Positions 46,799-58,337 are shown, counted from the stretch's first letter. The stretch is 64,000 nt of DNA from Lineus longissimus (GCF_910592395.1 NC_088326.1:4593001-4657000), one strand, 5' to 3'. The notes: a model not told the origin generated them from the sequence alone. Numbers and translations are program-made.

Positions 46799-46824
46799 CG
46801 ACTTGGGATCTATATCCCAAGTCG
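46799..46824. repeat. Short perfect hairpin
   Basis: CGACTTGGGAT, the four-base loop CTAT, then ATCCCAAGTCG: an 11-bp perfect stem. It is not followed by a T run, so it does not look like an RNA polymerase III end. The region 46825-47050 holds nothing recognisable. Confidence 0.6.
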
Positions 46825-47058
46825 AGAGGGCTCATACCATGTGAATGAGATTTTTTTGGCCACATCATGATCTGGCCCCCGGTCCTTAAGATAGCCAAAT
46901 AGATTTACATCGGAGATTTATTGCCAGAAGTGTACCCCATTACATATATTTTTTTCACTGTGAGGCCCAGAACACGAACCAAGGAAACTAGCACTCGTTG
47001 AACTCGTTAAACAAGGTCAAACCTCGCACCGCGGTTTGGACATCATGTTGATGCAAAC

Positions 47059-47987
47059 GGCTTACTGGACTTTGCGCAATATTTCACCAAAAAAGTATTC
47101 TACGCAACGGTCCCTTGGTGACTTTTCCAATTCATAATACACAGCCTGTCCATCCTAGATCGTGGTTACATGGGGAGTAATCGTTGTAAAATTAGGCCAA
47201 ACGCAAAGACAGTTATGATGCGAACAAGCCGTGTAAGTCATTATCAGCATTTTTTTCATTGAACATTTGCGGGTACAGCGTCACAGGGAGCAGCATTGAA
47301 CGGTAAACAGGTTCACATCATATTCAGACAATGGCCATACAGGAAACGATTCGTATCAACAAAACTATGGGCTGTATCGTCTGTTTCATGTTTTTTTGCA
47401 TTACGCCCCCTGGTGCCAAACAAAGAATAATTTTGAAACGAAATTTGGTGTGAATTTGTAAACAAAGTTTTAAGTCCAGACCTCAAGCGGTTACGGGTAC
47501 ACACTACATTTATTATCAAATTGCTAATGCATTAAAAAGTTGAATTGGTCAAGTTTAGCGCCCCATATATTTTTCCCAGACATGCCGATGAAAGTCAATT
47601 TCCGGCAGATAATACAGCCCGGGGTTAGATCTTCAAACCATAGAAATTTTGTTGTGGGCTGACCGTGATATTTACCAGGTTGGGGGTCTGAAGTTTTGGG
47701 GGTCATTTTCGACCATTTGTGACCGGTGAATCGACTTTTCAGCCAACGAGGGGTTAATTTGGCCATGGACAACAAAACTTAGGCTCCTAAACTGAAACGT
47801 CGTCATCGTTTTCTTCTAATGGAAAGGAAATTCATGATTTTGATTTTTAAAAACACGTATTCATAATGGAAAACACATCCATACTGGTGACTGACATCAT
47901 GTATCGAACTTGACGTACCGCGGTAAAACATAATGGTCGCTCCCCCATTTCGCTCGTTTCGTTTCGTTGCGCAAAGTCCAGTAAGCC
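47059..47987. mobile_element. 929 bp Mutator-like non-autonomous element (GGCTTACTG termini)
   Basis: Perfect 21 bp termini begin GGCTTACTGGACTTTGCGCA. The 9-bp word GATGCAAAC is duplicated at 47050-47058 and 47988-47996. The termini match those of the 4.56 kb element at 36723-41278 at nearly every position, so both belong to one family. No coding frame of note is present. Confidence 0.88.
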
Positions 47988-48014
47988 GATGCAAACAGTA
48001 TGTGAAACACGTTA

Positions 48015-48041
48015 GTCCACCAGCGGGGCTCGCTGGTGGAC
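48015..48041. repeat. Short GC-rich hairpin
   Basis: GTCCACCAGCG, the loop GGGCT, then CGCTGGTGGAC: an 11-bp perfect stem starting 19 bp past the right target duplication of the Mutator-like element. The role is unknown. 48042-48640 holds no gene that I can support. Confidence 0.55.
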
Positions 48042-48640
48042 CATTTCGTCTCCACTGGCTGGTGAGATCTAGGGGGCGCCTTTTCCATCATCACCACAAC
48101 CGTGATCAGCAGATATTCTAATCGCAAAAGTTGTGTCGAATTCAAGATTTCCATTTCAATGAATATTCGCGAAATCCCTAAAATCAGACGAGTACAAGTT
48201 TTGAGTACAAAGTGTAGATTCGATCAAAACAATCTGATCAACGTCATTCTTCACTTTGAGAGGTCAAAACTAAACATTGTATCTTCTTTATAGACAGTCT
48301 GTTCCATATTTTTATCTTGAGACTTGTCGAAAAAAAGGTCTTTAATTATTGCTGTCGCGCCGGGCACTCCAAAATAGTGAAGGGTCTAAAAAGATACTAC
48401 ACATGGTCGAACTATGTCGTGTGTACACTTGTAGAAATAGGAATTTGATTGATTTATAACTTTGCTGTTATGATTATCAACGACGACATTATCTAATAAA
48501 CATTGTATCCTCCATATATTGATTGCCCTATCGATCCCGGAACTGTTATACCCCTTGTCAACCTTTCGGTACAATAAAACTATATGCCTCAGATACTGTT
48601 TAAAACAATCGTTCCCATCTTCAGTCATGATTCATTGGCA

Positions 48641-48927
48641 TACTTTATTCTCGGTTTCAAACGACCAGTCTCTTAGCGATTATAGCACTGCATAGCCACA
48701 TCATGTCTTCAAGCGCGAATTTTGTCTGGATTGGCTAGTTCAGCAATGAATTGACAGATTCTGGTAGTCTGACTAATCACTAGTGATCGACACCATTTCT
48801 TCAATGAGCAGCAAAGCTGAGGCCTATGCTCCTGATTGGCCTGAGTGCTATTATGACCGCCTCATTGTTGAAAAGGGGATGGATAAACTACACTCTGAAC
48901 TGGTCGTTTAAAACCGAGAATAAAGTA
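48641..48927. mobile_element. 287 bp MITE with 29 bp termini, probably TA-flanked
   Basis: The termini start TACTTTATTCTCGGTTT and match over 28 of 29 positions. If the outermost TA is the target duplication, the element would be Tc1/mariner-like. An inverted, one-end-truncated copy lies at 60235-60483, sharing GACAAAATTCGCGCTTGAAG and GCAGTG-TATAATC landmarks. Confidence 0.8.
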
Positions 48928-50109
48928 TATACATATATGGACTTCTAACCTATGGATTAATGTAAAACTGAGATAAATGTTGTCTCGGTGATGGTTGCAT
49001 CATGCACAACCTCCAAGATATCTTTTTTTGTTCTTAACAAGAATTAACGGACAACATGAGAACCAGGTGACATTGCATATTAGGCAGTTTGAAAAGCGGT
49101 TTTCCTCTCAGAACCACCAAAGTTAGAGTTTCTGAGAGGGAAATCTTGGTTGCGTACCCTAATGCCGCTCAATTGATCGGTGTAGTCTCTTTTACACATT
49201 AAGAGGTCAGTCCCCAAGAGTGTACAGAAAACATGACTGACAGGTAACACAGCCCAATTCTATGTTCCTTTAGCTACTAGAATTGTACATTTCCAATGGT
49301 GGTCATTACTAAGAGGTGGTTATCAATCTTTTCAGAGACTTTCAGAGAATTTTTGACCAATCGGGCTTAGTATAGGACCTATATTGGTATATTTGACCTT
49401 CCTATATTGATAGTGGGTGGAATTACCAAGTTTACAAGGACTGGCTTTATGTGTAAAACAGAGTATCTACGTATATTTTTATGTCGAAGTTATCCTATTT
49501 ATAGGTGGCTTATATTGGTAAAGAGGCGTCTTCAACTATTAACACAATACGAATGGTCCGAATATCAAGGAAATTATGTTGTCATTATGCTGCTCGACGC
49601 CATGAGGTTGGCGAAGGACGCAACAAAGACGTTATTAAATAAATTCTCGGGGAAAAGAAAAAAGAAAATCGCTTTCATGTGATTCGCATGTTAACACGGG
49701 TTGAGGGGCCCAAACTTGGCTCCATACAGCATTATTTCAAGCTGCCTTTATGTAGGCTCGCTGGATGGATGTTGTAGCCCGCGATGCAGAGAGCGCAGGA
49801 GTTGCAAGAGGGGTAATGAAAGAGGCGGCTCAGGACCGTGGTGCCTGGAGGGATGTGGTGGCATAGTTGACATAGAAATGTCAAGTTGCTGGCGTGAGTG
49901 AGTGAGTGTATATAGTAAACTGTAGGAGAAGAGTGGTTCATCTGTGATGTTTGTAAAAACACAACCCAAAACTGTGGTTCTAAAAAGGAAAAATATTGAT
50001 CAAGGTAATTAATGCTCTCTGGCTGTAACGTTTTCCTCAACACATCGATTTGGGATAAAGAATGTTTTATAAAATGCCAATGAATGTCTCTCCCTGTGCC
50101 ACACAATGG
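48928..50109. other. Non-coding stretch
   Basis: The frames at 49407-49682 (plus) and 49701-49901 (plus) have no family resemblance and no splice or start context that I trust. A GAGAGG/CTCTCAGAAACTC symmetry near 49105-49140 is the only local structure. Confidence 0.45.
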
Positions 50110-50300
50110 TGTGTTATGCCTTGCCATCACAACATGAGTTAAACCGCACATTTTCCTTGCCATCATCACATCATGAGTGATAATACACCTTTTCCTTGCC
50201 ATGATCGGAACATGAGTTATACTGCACATCTTTCTTGCCATCAGAATATGAGTTATGCTGCTCCTTTTCCTTGCAATCACGTCATGACTGAGTTATATAC
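50110..50300. repeat. Minisatellite, about four copies of a 40-45 bp unit
   Basis: CATGAGTTATACTGCACATC, TTTCTTGCCATCA-type units repeat imperfectly (ATGAGTGATAATACACC, ATGAGTTATACTGCACAT, ATGAGTTATGCTGCTCC, each followed by TTTCCTTGCCAT). The minus-strand frame across it reads as an ARKMCSITHV-like repeat, but that is only the minisatellite. Confidence 0.7.
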
Positions 50301-50466
50301 GAAAACCTTTCCTTGCAAGAAAGGATTATGAAACACCGACATTTACTTGTTCCTATTAATTCTTTCTATTGCAATGACACTATTTATACTCTGACAATCA
50401 GGAAGCCTCAGAAAATGAATACATTATGAATACATGAATACATCATGTAGTATCGCACCTATTCCA

Positions 50467-51468
50467 TTATTTCATTCCGGGGAAAAAATCAGAGAATAAC
50501 CCCCGAAGCTCCGATCTAAAACGTTTGCATCCTAAAATGTAGATATAGAAATTCATACTAAAATTTATACCGTCAAACCTCTTAGCAATGTGAAACGCCA
50601 ATGTCTTCTGAAGCGCCACTAATTCACTAATTTTCCCAACGTCTATAAAACGGAGGTAAAGGTACACTCGGAATGGGATGCTGGAAATGGTATAGGTCAA
50701 GCAAACAAGAATCATCATCTTTGTGACCGACGATTCCTTGTCGCAGGTTGGTTTTTCAGACAGCTTCATCGCTTGCCGGCGTTTTCCAGCTTCCTGCACT
50801 GCAAGGACGGTTCCAACACTAAACATTGTAAGAGCGACAATTGGGACATAGGTCACGTAGACAGCTCTAGACTGTTGATACACGTATTTCCAATTATTGT
50901 GTCCATACGGACAAATAGAGTATTTGATACTTGGAGCATAGTGTCGAAGAATTTCGATAAGCGCCCACGAGATAGATACTGTGTAGATCACACCCGTTAG
51001 AAACCACGCTTTCTTCATCGTGCAAAATAATCTCGCTTTCAGCGGCCATCTTACTGCCACAAAGCGGTCGATCGACATCACGACAAGAAGCAAGGGCGAT
51101 ATACCGCCACTGAATGTGAGGCCAACAAAGTAGAAAATGCATATTTCTCGCCTGTTGCTTGATTGGACAATATGCCTGCGTAATAATTCTAAAATAAACG
51201 AAAAAATTACATCAAAAAATATAAACAACGTGTCTCCCAGCGATACACAGCGCATGTAAAAACAAGTCGTTGAAGTGTTGTACTTTTCATTTGTCATCAA
51301 TCTGTAGCTTAGATAGTTTCCAACTAGGCCGACGATAGCAAGCAACGGAGGTATCACGAACTGAAAGATATACTTTAGACTTCGCAAAATATCAATCAAA
51401 CTTCTATGTGCAGTATCATAGTCAATGGCTGCGGTCGAATGATTATTCGGGATCATCGTCATCGTCAC
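50467..51468 (-). CDS. Orphan rhodopsin-class G-protein-coupled receptor, 333 residues, intronless
   Basis: One uninterrupted frame encodes seven hydrophobic helices. Family positions are present: GNYLSYRLM in TM1 (N51 = N1.50), SLGDTLFIF in TM2 (D79 = D2.50), C110 at the top of TM3 with partner C186 in the second outer loop, and MSIDRFVAVRWPLKA after TM3 (DRF in place of DRY). P209 lies in TM5, SSIPFRVY in TM6 and NFSMNFYIY in TM7 (NFYIY in place of NPxxY), followed by an amphipathic KRFRSELRGLF helix 8. TM6 lacks the usual CWxP. The N-terminus has one sequon (NHS, N9), and three in-frame ATGs lie within five codons. It would sit in the plasma membrane and signal through G proteins. The ligand cannot be told from sequence. 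The overall pattern resembles the large peptide-receptor-like groups of invertebrates. I see no polyadenylation signal close by. Confidence 0.93.
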   Translation of the reverse strand: MTMTMIPNNHSTAAIDYDTAHRSLIDILRSLKYIFQFVIPPLLAIVGLVGNYLSYRLMTNEKYNTSTTCFYMRCVSLGDTLFIFFDVIFSFILELLRRHIVQSSNRREICIFYFVGLTFSGGISPLLLVVMSIDRFVAVRWPLKARLFCTMKKAWFLTGVIYTVSISWALIEILRHYAPSIKYSICPYGHNNWKYVYQQSRAVYVTYVPIVALTMFSVGTVLAVQEAGKRRQAMKLSEKPTCDKESSVTKMMILVCLTYTISSIPFRVYLYLRFIDVGKISELVALQKTLAFHIAKRFDGINFSMNFYIYILGCKRFRSELRGLFSDFFPGMK

Positions 51469-52944
51469 TTATGTAACATTTTGATGAAAACCACTAAAAG
51501 CAACAACATTTTAACAAGCATCCTGAGTTTCAGCATTCTTTCACTCCTATAACGTCACATGCAGAGCTTGACGCCCCCGTAGTGATGTATAATTTGATAA
51601 CAGTGCAGTTCAATCGCAGTATACGGACGCATGTCTTCTCCTCCGTCGACAGGATAACAATCAATGAAAAATCATGTTTGAGTTACGTTGCTAACAATAT
51701 TCATGAAACTCCAAAAATCGGTGACTTGCGACGCTCTGATTGAATGGACACGTTTTTCCCGACCACTACAAAAACACGTCTGAAGGGAACCCCTTTCACC
51801 AGGGGTTTGAAATATTGAGAGGTGCTGTGTATTAAAACCACTGGTTATATGAGGATGCTAAAAACGGCCACGAGCCGAGTGCGCATTTCTGGTCATACAA
51901 GTGATGTATTGGAGTGACAGAACATGAGAACTTTGGAACGTGGTGATGGTGGTTTTGGTGGATGTGTTGGTGGTGGGAGATGGGGTTATCCATGCATTAT
52001 GTTTATCTTAACTCTTCTACTGTGTTAAAAACAAAGTCATTATTGTGTGAGCCTATATTAATCCTCTAGCCCAGGGTCTCTGCTGGACAGTGACTTTGGA
52101 GCTGTATCTGTCGCAAATCATCAAAGGGTTACATCCTCAAAGGGAAAAAACTTCAGTCAAAATTAAAACAATAGGTACTAAATTGTCATCAAGTGTTTCA
52201 AGTTCTCTTATTTTTCAGTCAATTAAAAATTTCATAGAACTATTTGTCTACAGTCGGACATTCCTGTTCTCAAAAGCATCCCCGCAGAAGATTTTTGAAC
52301 CTCTTCTCTTTCTTTTGCAGGCAGGTAGAATTCCGAAGATACTTACAATGAACGGCTTATCTGTGGGTCATCAAGGCAAAGACAATGCCGACCCCATGAA
52401 GCGCGCTTCATGGAGGTCGGACGGGCTAAAGTCAGCAAAGGCAAATATATACGCAATGTGTTGTTGCGGTAAATGATATTGGCGGACGCAGTTCCCCGGC
52501 GAGTTTTAATTGGATCAAGCTGTGACAGGAACACAGTACTACTTTTGTGTATACTTCGAACAAAGGTCATTTTTCCAGGCGTCTACGATGATTTTATTTT
52601 CTTTCTCAGAACAGGACCTTTATTCCTCCTCGATCATTTCGAACTTTTTCCTACGATGCCCATTCTGAACCATCAAAGGTACGTGGCCTCTCCTCGTGCT
52701 ATACATGGTGTAACGGAGTCGTCCGGGTCAGGGTAATGGATCCAAAACTTGAGGGTCAAGATGTTGATACTCTTCTTGGTGTGAACAGCTTGCCTAACAT
52801 AAGTCCTACCCATGAACAGGGTGAATGTTGGATGTCCAAAGTACTTAATATGACCAGCTGACTTCAGATATCTTTATGGCACCCCTGAAACATTTCAGGG
52901 GAATTCAAAAAGCTGCTCATAGATCAGATCTCTATACATTGTAC
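51469..52944. other. Non-coding space upstream of the GPCR
   Basis: No clear TATA box precedes the GPCR. The plus-strand frames at 52090-52476 and 52473-52736 have no recognisable feature. A 20-bp perfect palindrome CCATGAAGCGCGCTTCATGG (52394-52413), flanked by CCGACC/GGTCGG, is the only striking element. Confidence 0.5.
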
Positions 52945-53125
52945 TCTCCGACTGACACTAAATCATACTCCTGGTTGAGAGGCGTAACTGCTTTGTAAAA
53001 GTGTCTGGTTCAAGGACACTGATGAATCAGTTTGTGGTTCTATACCGGGCGTCAAACCCACGACCTTCTAATCGGGAACGAGCCAGGGATCCTCACCATT
53101 ACTCGAATAATCAACCACAAACATA
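52945..53125 (-). mobile_element. tRNA-derived SINE
   Basis: On the minus strand, an A-box-like TGGTGAGGATCC (about 53098-53087) is followed, at normal tRNA spacing, by GATTAGAAGGTCGTGGGTTT and GACGCCCGG, which form a T-arm/B-box-like region (53060-53045). The 3' part, TGTCCTTGAACCAGACACTT and GCCTCTCAACCAGGAGTAT (53020-52968), resembles the conserved tail seen in many marine-animal SINEs. Internal changes (GGTTTGAC rather than GGTTCGAA) suggest an old, inactive copy. Confidence 0.6.
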
Positions 53126-53775
53126 GTATTTGAACGCTGCACGATAGTTTTAATCATCGACTGGAAATGAAGTGCGAAATACAATTTAGTGTATATCAAA
53201 GTATAACAAAACAATTGTTGCTATTTACTCACATTGATATTGCCTCTGTAATGGAAACTTGAAACAAGTTCAAGAAACACTAAGAGTATGCACATCAAGA
53301 TGAATAAAATTATGTAAAGGAAAAATTGTGCGCGTATCGTGTTCACCAAGTATGAAATGTGATGTCAGGAAAAGAATAATATTACTTACAAAAGAACACA
53401 CGGCAGATCTAGACCGAACATTATAAATCATTTTCTTATCATAATCTCGTCGAATTCACCAATTCCCCACCGTAGACCTGTGGCGCGGTACACAACACCA
53501 AAGCATAACCACGTGGTCTTTTTTGCTCGTTACTGATCGCTATCAAACAAAATTGTCAACAAACTTGTCATTCAATTCAGGAAATTGACCTCTGTAATCG
53601 CTTAGGACACCTCTTTATCAAAACATCATTGATCAGTCCCAATGCCGTCCTTGATAAAGAAGATCTACTGTCATGACTGTAAACAAAAAATGGATCATTT
53701 AAAAAAGCTTTTTTCGTTTTATTGGTAAACGTTTTGTCAGTAAACACAGTACGCAATTTCGACCAAATAATGGTA
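53126..53775. other. Non-coding stretch
   Basis: AT-rich, with no gene. It includes a GGACACCTCTTTATCAAAACA stretch near 53606-53626 that loosely resembles AGGACACCTCTTTATTAAGA at 44398, so a minor dispersed repeat is possible. Confidence 0.4.
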
Positions 53776-53945
53776 CAGGTGTGGCGGAGATAGTAGTCCT
53801 AGGGCTGATAGTCCGTGTAACAATAGCCCGCATTGCTAAATGTTTTGGTTAGGGTTAGCGGTACAATAGATCATGCTGCTTAATTGGTCAAATACAATGC
53901 TACCGGACTATGACTCCAGGGGGACTATATCCGCTGTCACACCGG
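53776..53945. mobile_element. 170 bp MITE, inverted partner at 60858-61027
   Basis: The ends read CAGGTGTGGCGGAGATAGTA on the left and the complement of CCGGTGTGACAGCGGATATA on the right, with GTCCTAGGGCTGATAGTCCG inside. The copy at 60858-61027 is nearly identical in reverse, including the core TAGGGTTAGCGGTACAATAG. Two nearly identical copies 7 kb apart suggest recent movement. Confidence 0.85.
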
Positions 53946-55183
53946 CTAAACTTTGGCCAGTGCTACGTGGCGCTGTCTATTACTGAGTAATTGGCCTGTT
54001 GTGACAACGCGCGACACGGCATGGCCACTGATAGGTTTTCTTTGCTAAACTTGTGGGCGTCACATTATAAGCTTATCACCTGCAAATTTTACGGTTGACT
54101 AAAAAAATTAAAGGTCACCTGGGCCGGATGATCAGTATTCCCGCATTCCGCGTCGAACACCATGAAAATGGGATGGCACCCATTCTCCCCGCCAAAGGCC
54201 TGTTCCGTACCGGGCTTTGTGAAATCATCAGATAATCGTCAAAATGATCTGTTTACAATCATGGTGCTACCAAAAAGAACGTACTGAGTCTATCCATTTT
54301 GAATAAAGGACACCATCTGTAGATTTTAGAAAGAAATGAACCCGCAGCTTATTGGCGAAAGTTGTGCAGTTCAAGAAAATGCTAAGCTTTAATTCGTTCG
54401 ATTTCCAGAGAGAAATTTAAACATTTTTAACATTTTTGATTCAAATTATTTTACAATGTGAAAAAATGGAACAGCTATCATTTGTACCTTCTTAAATCTT
54501 ACGAAAACGAATTCAAAGGCCAGTCATTTTCCCGAGCCCTGTTGGTTATCGGTGGGAAGTCGAGTGTCGGCGGGGAAAGAAGAAGCTGATTTGCCAGGGT
54601 GAAGATGTCCATGGAACAAAATGACCTGCTGTTGTGAGGTCTTGGTTTGTGACCTTCCGTAATCAAACAGCCTGGATTAACTACTATATCGCGTGACAAT
54701 TTTGACGACATATGCATGCAAAAAATCCCTAGTTAGCTGCCAAGTTACAAACACAAACGCTCGACCATAAAACGACAAACTTGAAATATGTTGAAACAAG
54801 GTGACCACCCCACGCAACTGGTAGACCACAAGCATGTAGTCTTGTTTAACCACAAAGCTCCTTGGCAAAGCTAGTGGAGAAAAGGGGAAGGATAATGTCG
54901 ATGATCCCAAGTTCAAGCACGTTGGGATATTTATCGCTCGTCCTTTTCACAGGAGTGTATCTGTGACACATCTCGTCAATAAACTTGTTCCTTGTATACT
55001 GTAAACAGGTCTTCCTGACTCTAAAAACTATCGAAATCGTGTCATTTATATCAGTGATCTCAAAACATTGCGGATCAAGATGCAAACGGGTGAGACCGGT
55101 TTGTCGTTTGATGGTGGGGCATTTGCGTTTTCTAACTTGGCCGCTGGGACATTTTTGTGCATGCCAGCTTTAAAATAAATCGG
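53946..55183. other. Non-coding space downstream of the ankyrin gene
   Basis: The frames at 54499-54717 and 54677-55085 (minus) overlap each other and lack any feature. No repeat is recognised. Confidence 0.45.
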
Positions 55184-55189
55184 TTTATT
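55184..55189 (-). terminator. Polyadenylation signal AATAAA
   Basis: TTTATT on the plus strand (AATAAA on the minus strand) lies about 190 bp past the ankyrin gene stop codon at 55378, a plausible 3' end. Confidence 0.5.
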
Positions 55190-55377
55190 GATCAGCAAAA
55201 GACAATTCCCTCTTTTTCTCGGCAACATTAAGGTTATTTCTGGCCCGTGGTAATGCGATGGAGCCCTCGCTATGGACCCACAGGGTAAATCTACCTCTCG
55301 CAATGCTGCTGCCTAAATTCAATGTCCCTCTGAGGAAGGACTAGGCATCAGTCAGGTAATAGTAACAATTGTACATT

Positions 55378-58337
55378 CTACATTTTGGCGCCGTGTTTGT
55401 TCAGTATCGGCGTAATGTGATATTGTCCGTGACTGAAGGCATAGTAGAGCAATGAGCCGCCGCTTAGGTCCCTGGCGTTGACATCAGCTCCGTGGTTGAT
55501 CAAAAGCTGGCACGTGCTGTCATGGCCGCGGATTATGGCATAGTGCAAGGGAGTACGACCACTTTCGTCCTTAATATTGGGGGACGCATTGTGGTTGAGT
55601 AAAGCTTGCGCTATCTCATAATGGCCGACTTCACTTGCGTAATGCAAGGGGGTCCAGCGCTGCGCGTTCCTTATGTTCACATGTGCGCCACTGTTTATTA
55701 AAATCTTTACCGAGTTCGTGTAGCCTTCTCCCGCGGCGTAGTGAAGAGGGGCCATGCAGGAATCATCCATTGGGTCAAGGTCACATCCATGGGCGACAAG
55801 GAATCTGGTGAGAGCCTCATGATCGCATCCGTGGTGAAGCATCGATAGTCCTTCTTTGTCCCGCGTAAATAAGTCAGCGCCGCGATCATGGAGTAACTTC
55901 ACAACTTCAAAATGACTGAACTCACAAGCTGTTGAGAGGGCCGTTTTGCCCTCTTTGTCCCTCAGTTCCAAGTCCTGTCCGGCGCCATGCTCTAGAAGGT
56001 CGTTCACCATCTCGGGTAGTCCGCTCTGACATGCGCGGTGAAGTGAATTCCTTGCCTTGTCATCCATGAGCGTTGGGTCCGCACCGTGACGAAGTAAAAG
56101 ACTGACACATTCGCTAAACCCTTTCGCAGTCGCCAGGTGGAGTGGTGTGCGGCCCCGTTTGTCTCTCGGGTCGCATTTGTGACCGGATCGCAACAGCAAT
56201 TCTGTGACGTCAGAAAAACCGTAGAAACACGCTAAGTGCAACACAGTCAATCTCTTACAATTACATGCATCTAAGTCCACTCTTCCAGTAGATAGGAGAA
56301 TCTGACAGCATTCAAGGTGACCACTTCCAGCCGCTAGGTGCAGTGGTGTCTGAAGTGTCGGGGTAGAAGCTGTGACGTCACATCCCTGCTCAATCAGCCG
56401 AGAGAGAACGTGACTGTGGCCGTACTTGCAGGCATCAAACATGGTTGCTAAGTTGAAATCTAGGCCCGAAAGGTCATCACTGTTCGTGTCGGACCAATCA
56501 CTGTCTTGGCCTGAAAGAATAGAAAAGAGAAGTTCGAGATTGGAAAGTGCTGTGTATCAATCACAATTAAATCCATTTGCATCTTAGAGAATCATAATTA
56601 TAGATGCGGCAAAATGTGAATTCTTTACCTCCCTCTATCCAACTCAGATTTCTGAGCAATCTGACATTTTTAATAGAGCACCAATCGCGAAAGCCCGTTA
56701 CAACTGCCGTTTTATCAAATGCCCGAAATTAATTATTTTCGGCTGTCCATGTTAAATACGTAGCTTAAAGTGCGGGCTTAAGATTGCATGAAATCATACA
56801 ATGACCTGACCAATCTCACTTGGCCTATTCTCCGTAATTACTGATGCATTATTATACCAAAGGCAAACATGTTTTGGTGTTTATTTTGATAAATATGAAA
56901 AACGGAGATATTATATATATGGTTGTTAGAGATGCCACTCAATGATCAATTTGGACAGACAAATTGGTTGGCGACAACGAGGAGTTGGCCAAGGGTCGTG
57001 ACGTCATATATCAGCTTTGCATTTCGTTTTGATTCGTACTAATCGATCAAAAGGTCTGAGACCGGTGAATGTAGAGAACTTAAATGACGAAGCATTTCCT
57101 GTTTTCGAAGTCGTAGTAATTCTCAACGAGATAAATTCTGATAAATTTGCATACGCCAATAATATGACATTGTATGATTGACGTTTGTCCCATGCAGGGT
57201 ATGATCCCATGTAGGATATGATCGATATCGTCCCATGTTCAAGAAGCTTTGAGACATAGGCACGTGCGTAAGCATAGAGGGCTCTTGAGCTTGATAGTCA
57301 AAGATAACACCCATACCGCTGCACGGTTATGAACTCGTAGATCAATACTATTGACAGTTTGGCCGTTGTGCTTAATACATGCATTGCATCGCACGGGTGT
57401 AATCAAATCTCAAGTGATGACATTGTGACATTAAAAACAAACCCGAGTCAGACAGAAATGTAGCACTTTTATATTGTTATATTTGGTCAAAGCTCGGGGG
57501 TTGGTTCACGTTCATTCAGTACGAAGACCAACAGCCTTTTCAAATGCTTGATTGCGTTAATCGTGGAACTATACATCCTACATGTCCTCTGGTAGATGCG
57601 ACTTTGTCGGAAGACCAAACAGGTTGTGTGCACTATCTATGTTCCTCGGGTTCGATGTTCCCCGGGTCCCAGATTCCCATACAGAACTGGTGTGTTTCTG
57701 TTTCAATAAAATCACATGGTCCTAGTTTCCAGATGAACACATGTCCAGGTGATTTCAATGAAGTTACCAACGAGTGCACAATTCGGCTATTTGTCGTGTG
57801 ATGCAAACACTTTTACAGTGCACCATTTATAGCATGTGTAGGCTGAGCTGCTCGATATGTTGGAAAGCTTGTCTTGAATATACACAAGATTGATTCAAGA
57901 CTCTCAGTCAGTGGGGAAACTGATTCTCCAAGGTGTGTCCCTTATTCATGCTTTCGGCCCTGACCGATCCCTACCCTCAATTTTCCCCTGTGGCACTGTC
58001 GATGTGTAAAGCTGTTTGCGTGGTGGTCGTTACAAACCCCGCACGGGCCCTTAGATCGAACGGGTACGTGACTCACTGCACCATCTACAGGGCTACATGG
58101 ATCAAAAGTCCGGTTCTTCGTGTACAATGAAAGGGTTTACTCTGAAGGAAATGACTTGATCCACATAGCATTAACTCGCAATTATTACTACATGTAAATG
58201 ATTTCGATGCGATAGTTGCTAGAAACACTTTAGTCACACTTACGATTTGTACCAAAATCTGCCCTTAGTTCCAATATCCTCTTATGGATTGGAGAGAGTC
58301 GCCTCTCGCGTATCTCTTTAGTGTTACTTCCTCCCAT
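55378..58337 (-). CDS. Ankyrin-repeat protein, 408 residues, with predicted N-myristoylation; two exons
   Basis: Exon 1 is 58337-58244 (MGGSNTKEIRERRLSPIHKR) and exon 2 is 56510-55378. The donor AAATC/GTAAGT and acceptor ATTCTTTCAG join in phase 1 to give Arg32 and leave no stop between exon 1 and the acidic linker DSDWSDTNSDDLSGLDFN. From about residue 55 to the end run some eleven ankyrin repeats with the usual TPLHLAA and LLxxGADxxxxD signatures (TPLHLATAKGFSECVSLLLR is a good example). MGGSNT fits the N-myristoylation consensus (Gly2, small residue at 3, Thr at 6), so the protein may be tethered to membranes as an interaction scaffold. The function is unknown. A shorter start at 56442 would begin inside the first repeat, and the spliced form explains the sequence better. 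Intron 1 (56511-58243) has no clear repeat but contains the plus-strand frame at 57544. Confidence 0.85.
57544..57801 (+). CDS. Possible last exon of a small Cys-rich secreted protein (CBM14-like spacing)
   Basis: An 85-codon frame lies inside the ankyrin gene intron on the opposite strand. It has eight cysteines. TGCVHYLCSSG and NTCPGDFNEVTNEC recall the central and last cysteine pairs of peritrophin-A/CBM14 chitin-binding domains (C-P-x-F-N-x-x-T-x-x-C), but the spacing of the middle cysteines is irregular. The frame stays open upstream through GGWFTFIQYEDQQPFQ, where TTCATTCAG/TACGAAG could be an acceptor. No signal peptide or polyadenylation signal is visible, so chance is a real alternative. 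Confidence 0.25.
   Translation: MLDCVNRGTIHPTCPLVDATLSEDQTGCVHYLCSSGSMFPGSQIPIQNWCVSVSIKSHGPSFQMNTCPGDFNEVTNECTIRLFVV

Noticed and set aside
49732-50280. Minus-strand frame with an ARKMCSITHV-like repeat
   Set aside because: The repeat is only a translated 40-45 bp minisatellite, and the rest of the frame has no features.
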